The notes beneath the pieces were generated by a model, which was given only the letters and a program-made list of their open reading frames with translations, was not told the DNA's origin and did no database searches. Shown one piece after another: positions 1-6,473 of a stretch of DNA of 9,250 nucleotides. A program made the position numbers and the translations under genes. Position 1 is the first letter of the stretch. Each line of letters begins with the position of its first letter. Where the stretch lies: assembly GCA_003552365.1 (NCBI GenBank), contig PUKR01000029.1:1-9250 (forward strand), written 5' to 3'. Origin of the DNA: Syntrophomonadaceae bacterium (lineage in GTDB: Bacteria > Bacillota > Dethiobacteria > DTU022).

Positions 1-75
1 CCCATTACCATTATTGTTCTTTCGGTTTTCATACTCTGGTTTATTACCACCCTTTACGATGAATTTCCCAAGTAA
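1..75 (+). CDS. C-terminal end of an unidentified membrane protein (partial)
   Basis: Frame 1 is open from the window edge to a TAA at 73-75 and encodes 24 residues. About 17 of them are hydrophobic (IIVLSVFILWFITTLY), followed by a short charged tail, DEFPK. This looks like the last transmembrane helix of an integral membrane protein with a short hydrophilic end. The family cannot be named from so little. A transporter for the substrate of the ligases downstream is possible, but that is only inference. The hairpin that follows supports this being a real gene end. Confidence 0.55.
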   Translation, partial: PITIIVLSVFILWFITTLYDEFPK

Positions 76-89
76 CCAGGTTAAGGTCC

Positions 90-132
90 CGGGACGGGCT
101 TTTACTCTTTATGAGACCCGTCCCGACTTTTT
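90..132 (+). terminator. Rho-independent terminator-like hairpin
   Basis: CGGGACGGG (90-98) pairs perfectly with CCCGTCCCG (117-125) around an 18-base loop, and five T residues follow at 128-132. It lies 15 bases after the stop of the partial membrane-protein gene and 30 bases before the start of the first ligase. The loop is longer than usual. An ATG at 111 sits inside this loop and is not a credible start. Confidence 0.75.
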
Positions 133-145
133 CCTCATACTTATC

Positions 146-154
146 AGGAGGTGA
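146..154 (+). promoter_or_regulatory. Ribosome binding site that fixes the ligase 1 start
   Basis: AGGAGGTGA at 146-154 is a nine-base match to the Shine-Dalgarno consensus, 7 bases before the ATG at 162. It rules out the in-frame ATG at 111, which lies in the terminator loop and has no such site. Confidence 0.9.
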
Positions 155-161
155 CATCTTC

Positions 162-1622
162 ATGGAAAATTGGGAAAAACTTAGCAAAATGCCTTACAAG
201 GAGATTAAAGAACTACAAGATCGCAAGCTAAGAGCTTTTATGGCAAATCAAATATATTTATACAGCCCCTATTACAGTAACCTGCTCCAGGAATTAAAAA
301 TTGATCCTTTAAAAGTCAAGGGTATTGAAGACTTAAGGCATCTGCCCTTTACCTATAAATGGGATATTGCGCCAACCGACGAAGAACCGCAAAAAGCCAA
401 GGATTTTGTAATTCGTCCGGATGAAGAAATTACTGAGAAATACAGCCACCTGGCCAAGATGTCTATGACCGGGGGCAAGGCCCAGGTCGAAGAGAAAGTT
501 TACGATTTTAAACCGGTGCATCTGCATTTTACAACCGGCAGGACGGCGAACCCCACTCCATTTCTATATTCTAAACGAGACCTGGACAATATCAGAGAGG
601 CCGGTTACCGCCTGCTCGATGTTTTTGAAGTGACCAGTGATGATATCGTGGTTAACTGCTTCCCATTTGCTCCGCATTTAGCTTTCTGGCAAACCTTTTT
701 TGCCGGTGAGCAGATGGATGTAGCCAACTTCCACAGCGGCGGAGGAAAGATAGTGGGAACAAAAAACTTGATGGATGCTTTTGAGTACCTGCGTCCGACT
801 GTGGCAGTTTTTATTCCCGGTTATTGCTACTACTTCTTGAGAGAAGCGGTTAAGCAGGGTCGTGATTTTTCATCGATTAAGAAACTTTTCTTTGGCGGAG
901 AACGGGTCCCCCCGGGCTTGAAAGATAAAATCAAGGAATTGTTTGTCCAGCTAGGCGCAGAAGATGTGATGGTTTTAGCGACTTATGGAATGACTGAAGC
1001 GAAAGTAGCCTGGCCGGAATGTCCCTCACACGATGAATATTACGGGTACCACCTGTTTCCAGATATGGAAGTTTTTGAAACTGTGGATCCGGAAACCGGA
1101 GAACCTGTAGGTGAAGGCGAAGAAGGTGAGATTGTTTACACTTCACTGGATTGGCGGGGAACAGCGGTCCTTCGCTACAGGACCGGGGATATTGCCAAGG
1201 GCGGCTTGATGTATGAACCCTGCCCGAACTGCGGTCGGACAGTGCCGCGGATTAGTTCCAATATCCAGCGAAAGTCGGAAATGAAGGAATTCAGCATGAC
1301 CAAGGTCAAGGGAACCCTGGTTAATTTAAATAACTTTTTCCCATTGATGATGAGCCAGCCGGATGTTGAAGAATGGCAGGTTGAAATGCGCAAGAGAAAC
1401 GACGATCCTTATGATCTGGACGAAATATATCTTTATGTCGCGGTTAAAGAGGATGTTGACCGGGAAAAACTGGCTGCCGATGTGCGGCAAAAAGTGCTGC
1501 GGGATACAGAGGTTTCCCTGACCGACATAATCTTTAAGCCCGTACCTGAACTGGTTAAACAACTGGGGATGGAAACGGAATTAAAAGAAAAAAGAATTCT
1601 TGATAACAGACCAACCGATTAA
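162..1622 (+). CDS. PaaK-like adenylate-forming ligase, catalytically intact paralog
   Basis: This 486-residue protein belongs to the phenylacetate-CoA ligase (PaaK)/coenzyme F390 synthetase branch of the adenylate-forming enzymes, which activate a carboxylate with ATP and usually pass it to CoA. The phosphate-binding loop is TTGRTANP (residues 124-131), a variant of the usual SSGTTGxP. GGE is at 245-247, YGMTE at 275-279 and YRTGD at 339-343. The C-terminal LKEKRILDNR (474-483) aligns with the PaaK GKxKRVxDxR motif, making K475 the likely catalytic lysine. C287, H297, C354 and C357 could form a structural zinc site (inference). The usual GRSDDM-type hinge is replaced by QRKSEM (369-374), so the lid region is atypical. 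The gene after it is a paralog 32 bases downstream, almost certainly co-transcribed. The substrate is unknown; an aromatic acid is plausible from the family only. Confidence 0.85.
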   Translation: MENWEKLSKMPYKEIKELQDRKLRAFMANQIYLYSPYYSNLLQELKIDPLKVKGIEDLRHLPFTYKWDIAPTDEEPQKAKDFVIRPDEEITEKYSHLAKMSMTGGKAQVEEKVYDFKPVHLHFTTGRTANPTPFLYSKRDLDNIREAGYRLLDVFEVTSDDIVVNCFPFAPHLAFWQTFFAGEQMDVANFHSGGGKIVGTKNLMDAFEYLRPTVAVFIPGYCYYFLREAVKQGRDFSSIKKLFFGGERVPPGLKDKIKELFVQLGAEDVMVLATYGMTEAKVAWPECPSHDEYYGYHLFPDMEVFETVDPETGEPVGEGEEGEIVYTSLDWRGTAVLRYRTGDIAKGGLMYEPCPNCGRTVPRISSNIQRKSEMKEFSMTKVKGTLVNLNNFFPLMMSQPDVEEWQVEMRKRNDDPYDLDEIYLYVAVKEDVDREKLAADVRQKVLRDTEVSLTDIIFKPVPELVKQLGMETELKEKRILDNRPTD

Positions 1623-1654
1623 ACTTTTTACGGATAAGCGGGAGGAGGCAAAGC

Positions 1655-3079
1655 ATGGAAGTATGGAAAAAAGTTAGCCGGATGCCGGCAAAGGCAATCA
1701 GAAATATGCAGGATGATTTGCTGCAAAAGATGGTCAAAAATGAATTTGCTAAAAGACATCCCTATTACCGCGAAATCTTTAAGGAAAAAGGGATAGATCC
1801 GGAATCATTCAGGAGCTTAGATGATTTAAACAAGCTCCCTTTAACTAAAAAGGAAGATATGCTGCCCCGGGAAGATGATTTGCGACATCCAAAGAAATTT
1901 GTTTTGGAACCACCTTCTGAAGAAGAACAAAAAAGTAAAAAGAAAGGGTTTGCTCTTTTCGGGAAAAAAGAGGAAGGCCCCGATCCCAAGGATTATAAAT
2001 TTCACACTCTCTATTTTAGCGCCGGGCGCACAGCCAGGCCTTTACCGGTAGAATATACCCACTACGATTTGAATAATATGAAAGAAGCGGGTTTTAGGGC
2101 CTTTGATATTTTAGGGCTTACCCGTGATGATACAATGGTTAATGCCTTTACTTATGCGCCAAATGTGTACTTCTGGCAGATGTTTTACAGCACCGTCGGC
2201 ATTGGCAGCACAGCGCTGCAAGCCGGTGGAGGTAAGGTGCTGGGTATGGAAAAAATATTAAAAGCAATGGACAACATGGAGGCGGAAGTTATTGCCGCTG
2301 CTCCCGGATACGCCATGTTTGCCCTTCAAACTTTGGATTTTTTTGGATTTAGTGCTGAAAACTTGCAGCGCCTGGTTATTGGTATTGATTATGCACCGGT
2401 CTCTGCAACAGAGAAGATGAAAAAACTGATGGAATCGGTGGGCGCAAAGGACAATAAAGTACAGCGAATTTATTTCAATTCAGAAGCTAAATGCGGCTGG
2501 GCGGAGTGTGAACCGGGTTATGGCTACCACCTTAACCCTGACCATGTTCTGGTAGAAATTTTAGATCCCGACGGTGAAACTGTTTTGGGTGAAGGAGAAA
2601 AAGGCGAAGTGGTGCTGACCCATCTCGATGCTAAAGGCACTACGGTTTTGCGTTACCGAACCGGCGATATAGCTACCGGCGGCCTGGTGACTGAACCTTG
2701 CCCTAATTGCAAGCGCACGGTGCCCCGGCTTATGGGGGATATTGAACGTAAGTCGCACTATTACAAGCTGTCCGGCAACGAAGGCCCGGTTGATTTTAAT
2801 GCCAACGAACTGCGCCGCAGGATGATGGCGAATGCGGATGTTTTGCTCTGGTACGTGGAAATAAACAGGCAAAACGGCACCGATGGCTTGAAGATAGTAT
2901 TCAAGGGAGTTTCCGGCCGGGATGAGGAAGCCCTGCAAAAAAATCTTGAACAGGAAATTAGTGAAACATTCAACCTTCCGGTAACCGTAGAAAAGAATAC
3001 CCTGGATGCTATCGCCAATAAAATCGGCCTGGAAAAATACATCACCGAAGAGGTGGTTTTTGATACCCGGCAGGAATAA
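1655..3079 (+). CDS. PaaK-like paralog with degraded active-site motifs
   Basis: This 474-residue protein is colinear with the preceding ligase from its first residues (MEVWKKVSRMP versus MENWEKLSKMP) to its C-terminus. It starts at an ATG 6 bases after GGAGGAGG. It keeps a loop of the form SAGRTARP (122-129), YRTGD (334-338) and the possible metal ligands C285, H292, C349 and C352. It departs at three places: GGE has become GID (243-245), YGMTE has become YFNSE (273-277), and the lysine of LKEKR has become T464 in ITEEV. A lysine-rich insert (93-106, KSKKKGFALFGKKE) sits just before the phosphate loop. These changes suggest a pseudoenzyme, a regulatory or scaffolding subunit of the first ligase, or an enzyme that does adenylation but not the thioester step. 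The reading frame is intact and clean, so it is not a decaying pseudogene. Substrate unknown. Confidence 0.8.
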   Translation: MEVWKKVSRMPAKAIRNMQDDLLQKMVKNEFAKRHPYYREIFKEKGIDPESFRSLDDLNKLPLTKKEDMLPREDDLRHPKKFVLEPPSEEEQKSKKKGFALFGKKEEGPDPKDYKFHTLYFSAGRTARPLPVEYTHYDLNNMKEAGFRAFDILGLTRDDTMVNAFTYAPNVYFWQMFYSTVGIGSTALQAGGGKVLGMEKILKAMDNMEAEVIAAAPGYAMFALQTLDFFGFSAENLQRLVIGIDYAPVSATEKMKKLMESVGAKDNKVQRIYFNSEAKCGWAECEPGYGYHLNPDHVLVEILDPDGETVLGEGEKGEVVLTHLDAKGTTVLRYRTGDIATGGLVTEPCPNCKRTVPRLMGDIERKSHYYKLSGNEGPVDFNANELRRRMMANADVLLWYVEINRQNGTDGLKIVFKGVSGRDEEALQKNLEQEISETFNLPVTVEKNTLDAIANKIGLEKYITEEVVFDTRQE

Positions 3080-3171
3080 AATAAAACCGGGATTTTCGAA
3101 GGTGATCTAGTCCGGTGAGATGGGTTAATAACTTAATTAAACAACAGAACCCGACCCTGAGATGATATTAG

Positions 3172-3201
3172 TTAAAGCCCTTGACAAACCAGGGGCTTTA
3201 A
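3172..3201 (+). terminator. Hairpin, probable weak terminator of the ligase operon
   Basis: TTAAAGCCC (3172-3180) pairs perfectly with GGGCTTTAA (3193-3201) around a 12-base loop; two further pairs (T-G and T-A) can close into the loop. No T tract follows (the next bases are TATTAATAA), so termination would be inefficient if it is intrinsic. The position, about 90 bases after the ligase stop and before a new promoter, favours a terminator or mRNA 3' end structure. Confidence 0.5.
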
Positions 3202-3237
3202 TATTAATAATTATGACTATTAATGCCTTTTTGTGGC

Positions 3238-3266
3238 TTTTCATTATCAACTGATGATGATATAAT
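3238..3266 (+). promoter_or_regulatory. Housekeeping sigma promoter for the kinase-receiver operon
   Basis: TTTTCA (3238-3243, four of six to TTGACA), a 17-base spacer and a perfect TATAAT (3261-3266). A TG dinucleotide one base upstream of the -10 (3258-3259) makes it an extended -10 promoter. Transcription would begin near 3273, giving a leader of roughly 58 bases before the kinase start. Confidence 0.7.
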
Positions 3267-3330
3267 TGGGTAGCAAAAAGCTATATATCTAACGTCAATA
3301 TAATTTTAAAATTGCAACAGAAAGGCAGGT

Positions 3331-4446
3331 GTGAAGTTGAGTAATTCACCGGTACCCGTTAATTTGGATACGATAGCCAACAATCTTGCCGATCCTGTTT
3401 TCCTGGTCGATCGGAACAAATCAGTTGTTTGGTTGAACCAGAAAGCAGGAGAGCTGTTTAATACGGACAGCAAATCTGCGGAAGGTAAAATTGTTACCGA
3501 ATTAACCGGCATTACGAAACTGGACAACCTGCTTGAAGATGTTTTCGAGCAGGAAGCAGAGTTGAAGTGTTCTTATGAAGAAGCATCTGTAAAGGTTAAA
3601 CGGATGGACCAGCGATACTTTTTTAAAATTGCCATTAACCCTGTTTTTCATGAGGGAGAACTCTGGGGTGGGCTGGTTCAATTTACCGATGTAACCCGTT
3701 TTCACGAAATGGAAAAGATTAAAACAGACTTTGTCTCGATTGTTTCTCATGAATTTCGCACGCCCCTTACCACCATTATAGTCGGTGTGGAAATGCTAAA
3801 AGAGGGGATGCTGGGCGATCTTACTCCAAGGGGTAAAGAAGTTTTGGAAGCGATTGGCGCAGACTGTGAACGGTTAAGCAGGTTGATTGACAACTTAATG
3901 GAGCTGTCCAGGATTGAATCGGGAACTATCTATATTGAGGCGGAACCAACTGATGTATCAGACCTGGTCCAGGAGGCGGTGCGGCCCCTCAAATTCCAGG
4001 CCGAAAAACAGGGTGTTGAGCTGATAACTGATTTACCACCTAATTTACCACCGGTTGCCGCTGATTTTAATAAGGCTGTTTGGGTTTTAACCAACCTGGT
4101 TGGTAACGCCCTCCGCTATACCGATCCTGAAGGGACAATTTCCGTGCGAGTGCGCCAGCGTGGCAAGAGGTTGTTTTTCTCTGTTGAAGATACTGGATGC
4201 GGCATTCCCAAGGATCAACAGGAAAAGATATTCCGTAAATATATCCAGGTAAGCGGAGAAGGACGCAAAGGCTCCGGCGGAGTAGGGCTTGGACTGGCTA
4301 TTGCCAAAGATATTGTGATGGCCCATGGTGGAGAAATCTGGGTTGACAGCGAAGTAGGCAAGGGAACCACCTTTACTTTCACTTTTCCTGTTTACCAGGG
4401 AGAAGGATCTGTTACCCTGCCCGAAATAGAGCAAGAAGGAGGTTAA
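3331..4446 (+). CDS. Soluble PAS-domain sensor histidine kinase
   Basis: This 371-residue protein autophosphorylates on histidine and passes phosphate to a receiver, probably the one encoded next. It has no transmembrane segment or signal peptide, so it senses a cytoplasmic signal. A PAS domain occupies about 12-122 (ADPVFLVDRNKSVVWLN at its start), and the phosphoacceptor H140 lies in VSHEFRTPL. A dimerisation helix follows, then a complete ATPase domain with N box NLVGNALRYT, G1 DTGCGIP, F box IFRKYIQ and G2 GVGLGLAI. The GTG at 3331 has AAAGG 5 bases upstream; a TTG at 3337, two codons later and preceded by AGGTG, is nearly as good. The H-box region resembles KinB-type kinases. The signal is not identifiable. 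Confidence 0.92.
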   Translation: MKLSNSPVPVNLDTIANNLADPVFLVDRNKSVVWLNQKAGELFNTDSKSAEGKIVTELTGITKLDNLLEDVFEQEAELKCSYEEASVKVKRMDQRYFFKIAINPVFHEGELWGGLVQFTDVTRFHEMEKIKTDFVSIVSHEFRTPLTTIIVGVEMLKEGMLGDLTPRGKEVLEAIGADCERLSRLIDNLMELSRIESGTIYIEAEPTDVSDLVQEAVRPLKFQAEKQGVELITDLPPNLPPVAADFNKAVWVLTNLVGNALRYTDPEGTISVRVRQRGKRLFFSVEDTGCGIPKDQQEKIFRKYIQVSGEGRKGSGGVGLGLAIAKDIVMAHGGEIWVDSEVGKGTTFTFTFPVYQGEGSVTLPEIEQEGG

Positions 4447-4449
4447 ATT

Positions 4450-4824
4450 TTGTCCAAAAAAGTACTGCTTGCAGAAGACGAACGCAATGTAATTTTAGGG
4501 GTGCGCACCTGCCTGGATGCTGTCGGTTATCAAATAGAAATAGTTGAAGACGGGGAAGAAGCACTAAATTCAATTCGCAAGGAACACCCGGATTTAATCC
4601 TGCTTGATCTATTAATGCCAAAGGTTGATGGTTTTGAAGTTTTAAAAGAAGTTAAAGGTAATAATGATACCAAAAATATTCCTGTAATTGTCCTTACCGC
4701 CAAAGCTGAAGAGGAAGACCGTCAGAGGGCAATGGATCTTGGGGCCGACAGCTACATGACCAAGCCGTTTAAGCCACAGGAGTTGTGGGACTTATTGAAA
4801 CACTACCTTCCGGAGATGGAATAG
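4450..4824 (+). CDS. Single-domain response regulator (receiver only)
   Basis: This 124-residue CheY-like receiver has all phosphorylation residues: acidic pair E9/D10, phosphoacceptor D53 (LLDLLMP), T83 and K105 (TKPF). The protein ends right after the last receiver helix, so there is no DNA-binding or enzymatic output domain. It starts with TTG three bases after the kinase stop; AAGGAGG at 4436-4442 lies inside the kinase gene end, 7 bases upstream, which implies translational coupling and a cognate pair. It probably acts by protein-protein contact or as a relay to a phosphotransfer protein elsewhere. Output unknown. Confidence 0.93.
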   Translation: MSKKVLLAEDERNVILGVRTCLDAVGYQIEIVEDGEEALNSIRKEHPDLILLDLLMPKVDGFEVLKEVKGNNDTKNIPVIVLTAKAEEEDRQRAMDLGADSYMTKPFKPQELWDLLKHYLPEME

Positions 4825-4882
4825 CGGGTTTTTAGATTAAGGGTTAAGCTTCTGTTCAATAGATATGCTTATTAATGAGGTG

Positions 4883-4906
4883 AAGGGCACAGGTTACTGT
4901 GCCCTT
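4883..4906. repeat. Perfect 24-base inverted repeat: hairpin terminator or operator
   Basis: AAGGGCACAG (4883-4892) and CTGTGCCCTT (4897-4906) form a perfect 10-bp stem with a GTTA loop. Only one T follows the stem before an A run, so it is a poor intrinsic terminator. It ends 8 bases before a TATAAT and covers the place where a -35 element would lie, so it may instead be a regulator-binding site. Confidence 0.6.
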
Positions 4907-4914
4907 TAAAAAGA

Positions 4915-4925
4915 TATAATATAAT
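4915..4925 (+). promoter_or_regulatory. Likely -10 region for the radical SAM gene
   Basis: Two overlapping TATAAT hexamers lie at 4915-4920 and 4920-4925. No good -35 hexamer is found at 16-18 bases upstream, where the inverted repeat lies. A start near 4927-4932 would give a leader of about 25-30 bases that includes the ribosome binding site at 4945-4950. The weak -35 suggests dependence on an activator or control through the repeat. Confidence 0.5.
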
Positions 4926-4955
4926 AGTATTATGAAAACTTATTGGGAGGGTTCT

Positions 4956-6098
4956 ATGGCCCAGAGTATAGTTGCCCATGAACAGGGACCTATCCGTCCA
5001 CCTAATGAAGCCAACAGCCTCTTGTTAAGGTTGACCAGGAATTGTCCCTGGAACCGGTGTTTGTTTTGCCCGGTCTATAAAGGGGAAAAATTTAGTCGCC
5101 GCAGCTTGGAAGAAATAAAAAATGATATTGATAACATTGATCAGGCTGTCAAACGACTGATAACGATTTCTCAAGAAAACGGTATGGGCGGAACAGTAAA
5201 CCGTGATTTGGTTGCCCAGGTTCATGCCAGGCATCCTGAGTTGCTGCCGGTTGCATATTGGCAGTATCACAGGGGTGAAACAGTTTTTCTCCAGGATGCT
5301 GACAGTATCCAATTGCCTGTTGAACAGCTGGTAGAAATCCTTGAGCTGTTAAAAGAAAAATTTCCCGGCATTAAAAGGATTACCACTTATGCCCGCTCAC
5401 GTTCGCTGTTGCGCAGATCAGTTGAAGAGCTTACCAGGCTGAAAGAAGCCGGATTAAGCCGAGTTCATGTCGGCCTGGAGAGTGGTAATGATAAAGTCCT
5501 TGATTTCATGAAAAAAGGGGTTAATGGCCCTCAGCAGGTTGAAGCCGGGACCAGGGTTAAGGAAGCCGGTCTTACTCTAAGCGAGTATGTTATCCTTGGT
5601 CTTGGCGGCCGGAGTTTATGGCGTGAACATGCGGTTGATACAGCTAGGGTTCTAAACGAGATAAATCCAGATTACATCAGGGTCCGGACATTGGCCATTC
5701 ATCCAGCCAGTCCACTGTATGAGAAGTTAAAACAGGGAGAATTTACACCTCTTGATGATGACGGTGTAATCAGGGAAGAATCCTTATTCCTTGAGCAACT
5801 TAGAGGGATAGAAAGCGCCTTTTACAGTGATCACATCCTAAATCTGCTTGAGGAAGTAAACGGCCGTTTCCCCCAGGATAAAGGACGTATGCAGGCGGTA
5901 ATTAATCGTTATCTATCTATGCCAGGCCATAAGAGGGAGTTATTTAGGCTGGGAAGGCGAACCGGTTATTTTAGAACCCTGGGCGATACGAATAACCCTT
6001 CGCTGGCCGAGGCAGTTGAAAATATTTATCAACAACTGCAGGACCGGGGAATTACGGTTGACCAGTATCTCGAAGATCTTATGCGCAGGTATATTTAA
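4956..6098 (+). CDS. Radical SAM protein with CX4CX2C cluster motif
   Basis: A 380-residue radical SAM enzyme of unknown substrate. The [4Fe-4S] ligands are C30, C35 and C38 in NCPWNRCLFC, with four residues between the first two cysteines instead of the canonical three. Other core elements are FLQDADS (111-117), VHVGLESGNDKVLDFMKKG (170-188) and YVILGLGG (211-218), which resemble the HemN/YgiQ-like core of COG1032. No cobalamin-binding domain precedes the core, and no extra cysteine-rich cluster follows it. The ATG at 4956 is chosen because GGGAGG lies 5 bases upstream; the in-frame ATG at 4932 has no such site and lies close to the predicted transcription start. The last part (about 280-380) is helical and polar, with no recognised domain. 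Family assignment is firm; the reaction is unknown. Confidence 0.88.
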   Translation: MAQSIVAHEQGPIRPPNEANSLLLRLTRNCPWNRCLFCPVYKGEKFSRRSLEEIKNDIDNIDQAVKRLITISQENGMGGTVNRDLVAQVHARHPELLPVAYWQYHRGETVFLQDADSIQLPVEQLVEILELLKEKFPGIKRITTYARSRSLLRRSVEELTRLKEAGLSRVHVGLESGNDKVLDFMKKGVNGPQQVEAGTRVKEAGLTLSEYVILGLGGRSLWREHAVDTARVLNEINPDYIRVRTLAIHPASPLYEKLKQGEFTPLDDDGVIREESLFLEQLRGIESAFYSDHILNLLEEVNGRFPQDKGRMQAVINRYLSMPGHKRELFRLGRRTGYFRTLGDTNNPSLAEAVENIYQQLQDRGITVDQYLEDLMRRYI

Positions 6099-6143
6099 AT
6101 TAGGCTTAATCAATGTTTTATTGGCCGCAGGTGGTGGTTTTAG

Positions 6144-6425
6144 ATGCGAGTCGCTATTTGTCTTATGGAGCTTTACATACCAGGGGCAACTTCATTAAAA
6201 GCCAAGCGCCAGGTTACCAAAAGCCTTACCCAACGACTTCGCAACAAGTTTAATGTTTCTGTTACCGAAACAGGAGATCAGGATCTCTGGCAAAGGGTTG
6301 AACTGGGCATGGCAGTAGTTTGTCATAATGGTGCGGGCGCAGATAGTGTCATGGAGAAAATATTTGACTATATCGAACTTGACAGCAGTGTGGATATCAT
6401 ATCATCAAGGGTGGAAAACTATTAA
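6144..6425 (+). CDS. ylxP: DUF503 / YlxP-like protein
   Basis: A 93-residue protein matching the DUF503 family in length and pattern: an N-terminal strand MRVAICLMEL, the signature SLKAKRQVTKSL (17-28), RLRNKFNVSV (31-40) and DLWQRVELG (47-55). In many Firmicutes the family member lies near rbfA in the nusA-infB operon; here it lies between a radical SAM gene and a tRNA methyltransferase gene. A link to translation or ribosome assembly is suspected for the family, but the molecular function is not established. AGGTGG lies 9 bases before the ATG. The 45-base gap from the radical SAM gene contains no obvious terminator, so co-transcription is likely. The symbol is assigned by family resemblance and may denote a paralog. 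Confidence 0.85.
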   Translation: MRVAICLMELYIPGATSLKAKRQVTKSLTQRLRNKFNVSVTETGDQDLWQRVELGMAVVCHNGAGADSVMEKIFDYIELDSSVDIISSRVENY

Positions 6426-6473
6426 TCCCTATCTTGCATTAATGTAAAAATAAAGATCTGGCAGGAGATTATC

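Larger units (their letters stand above)
3080..3330. other. Intergenic region between ligase pair and kinase
   Basis: No plausible coding sequence was seen in these 251 bases. The region contains a short potential pairing GGGTT (3122-3126) with AACCC (3148-3152), a stronger hairpin at 3172-3201 and the kinase promoter at 3238-3266. The first 90 bases are unexplained and do not match a riboswitch class that I recognise. Confidence 0.6.

Noticed and set aside
111..161. N-terminal extension of the first ligase from the ATG at 111
   Set aside because: The ATG lies in the loop of the terminator hairpin and has no ribosome binding site, while the ATG at 162 has a nine-base Shine-Dalgarno match and aligns with the paralog's N-terminus.
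2561..2938. Minus-strand 125-codon ORF inside the second ligase gene
   Set aside because: It is fully antisense to a strongly supported protein family member, with no ribosome binding site logic or recognisable domain.
3491..3505. Rex-box-like TTGTTA, five bases, TTAAC
   Set aside because: It lies inside the kinase coding sequence, about 160 bases past the start, and matches only part of the second half-site; probably chance.
4932..4955. Eight-codon extension of the radical SAM protein from the ATG at 4932
   Set aside because: It is too close to the predicted transcription start to have a ribosome binding site, whereas GGGAGG is placed correctly for 4956.
6016..6198. Plus-strand 60-codon ORF spanning the radical SAM end and DUF503 start
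   Set aside because: It overlaps two well-supported genes in another frame and encodes no recognisable sequence.
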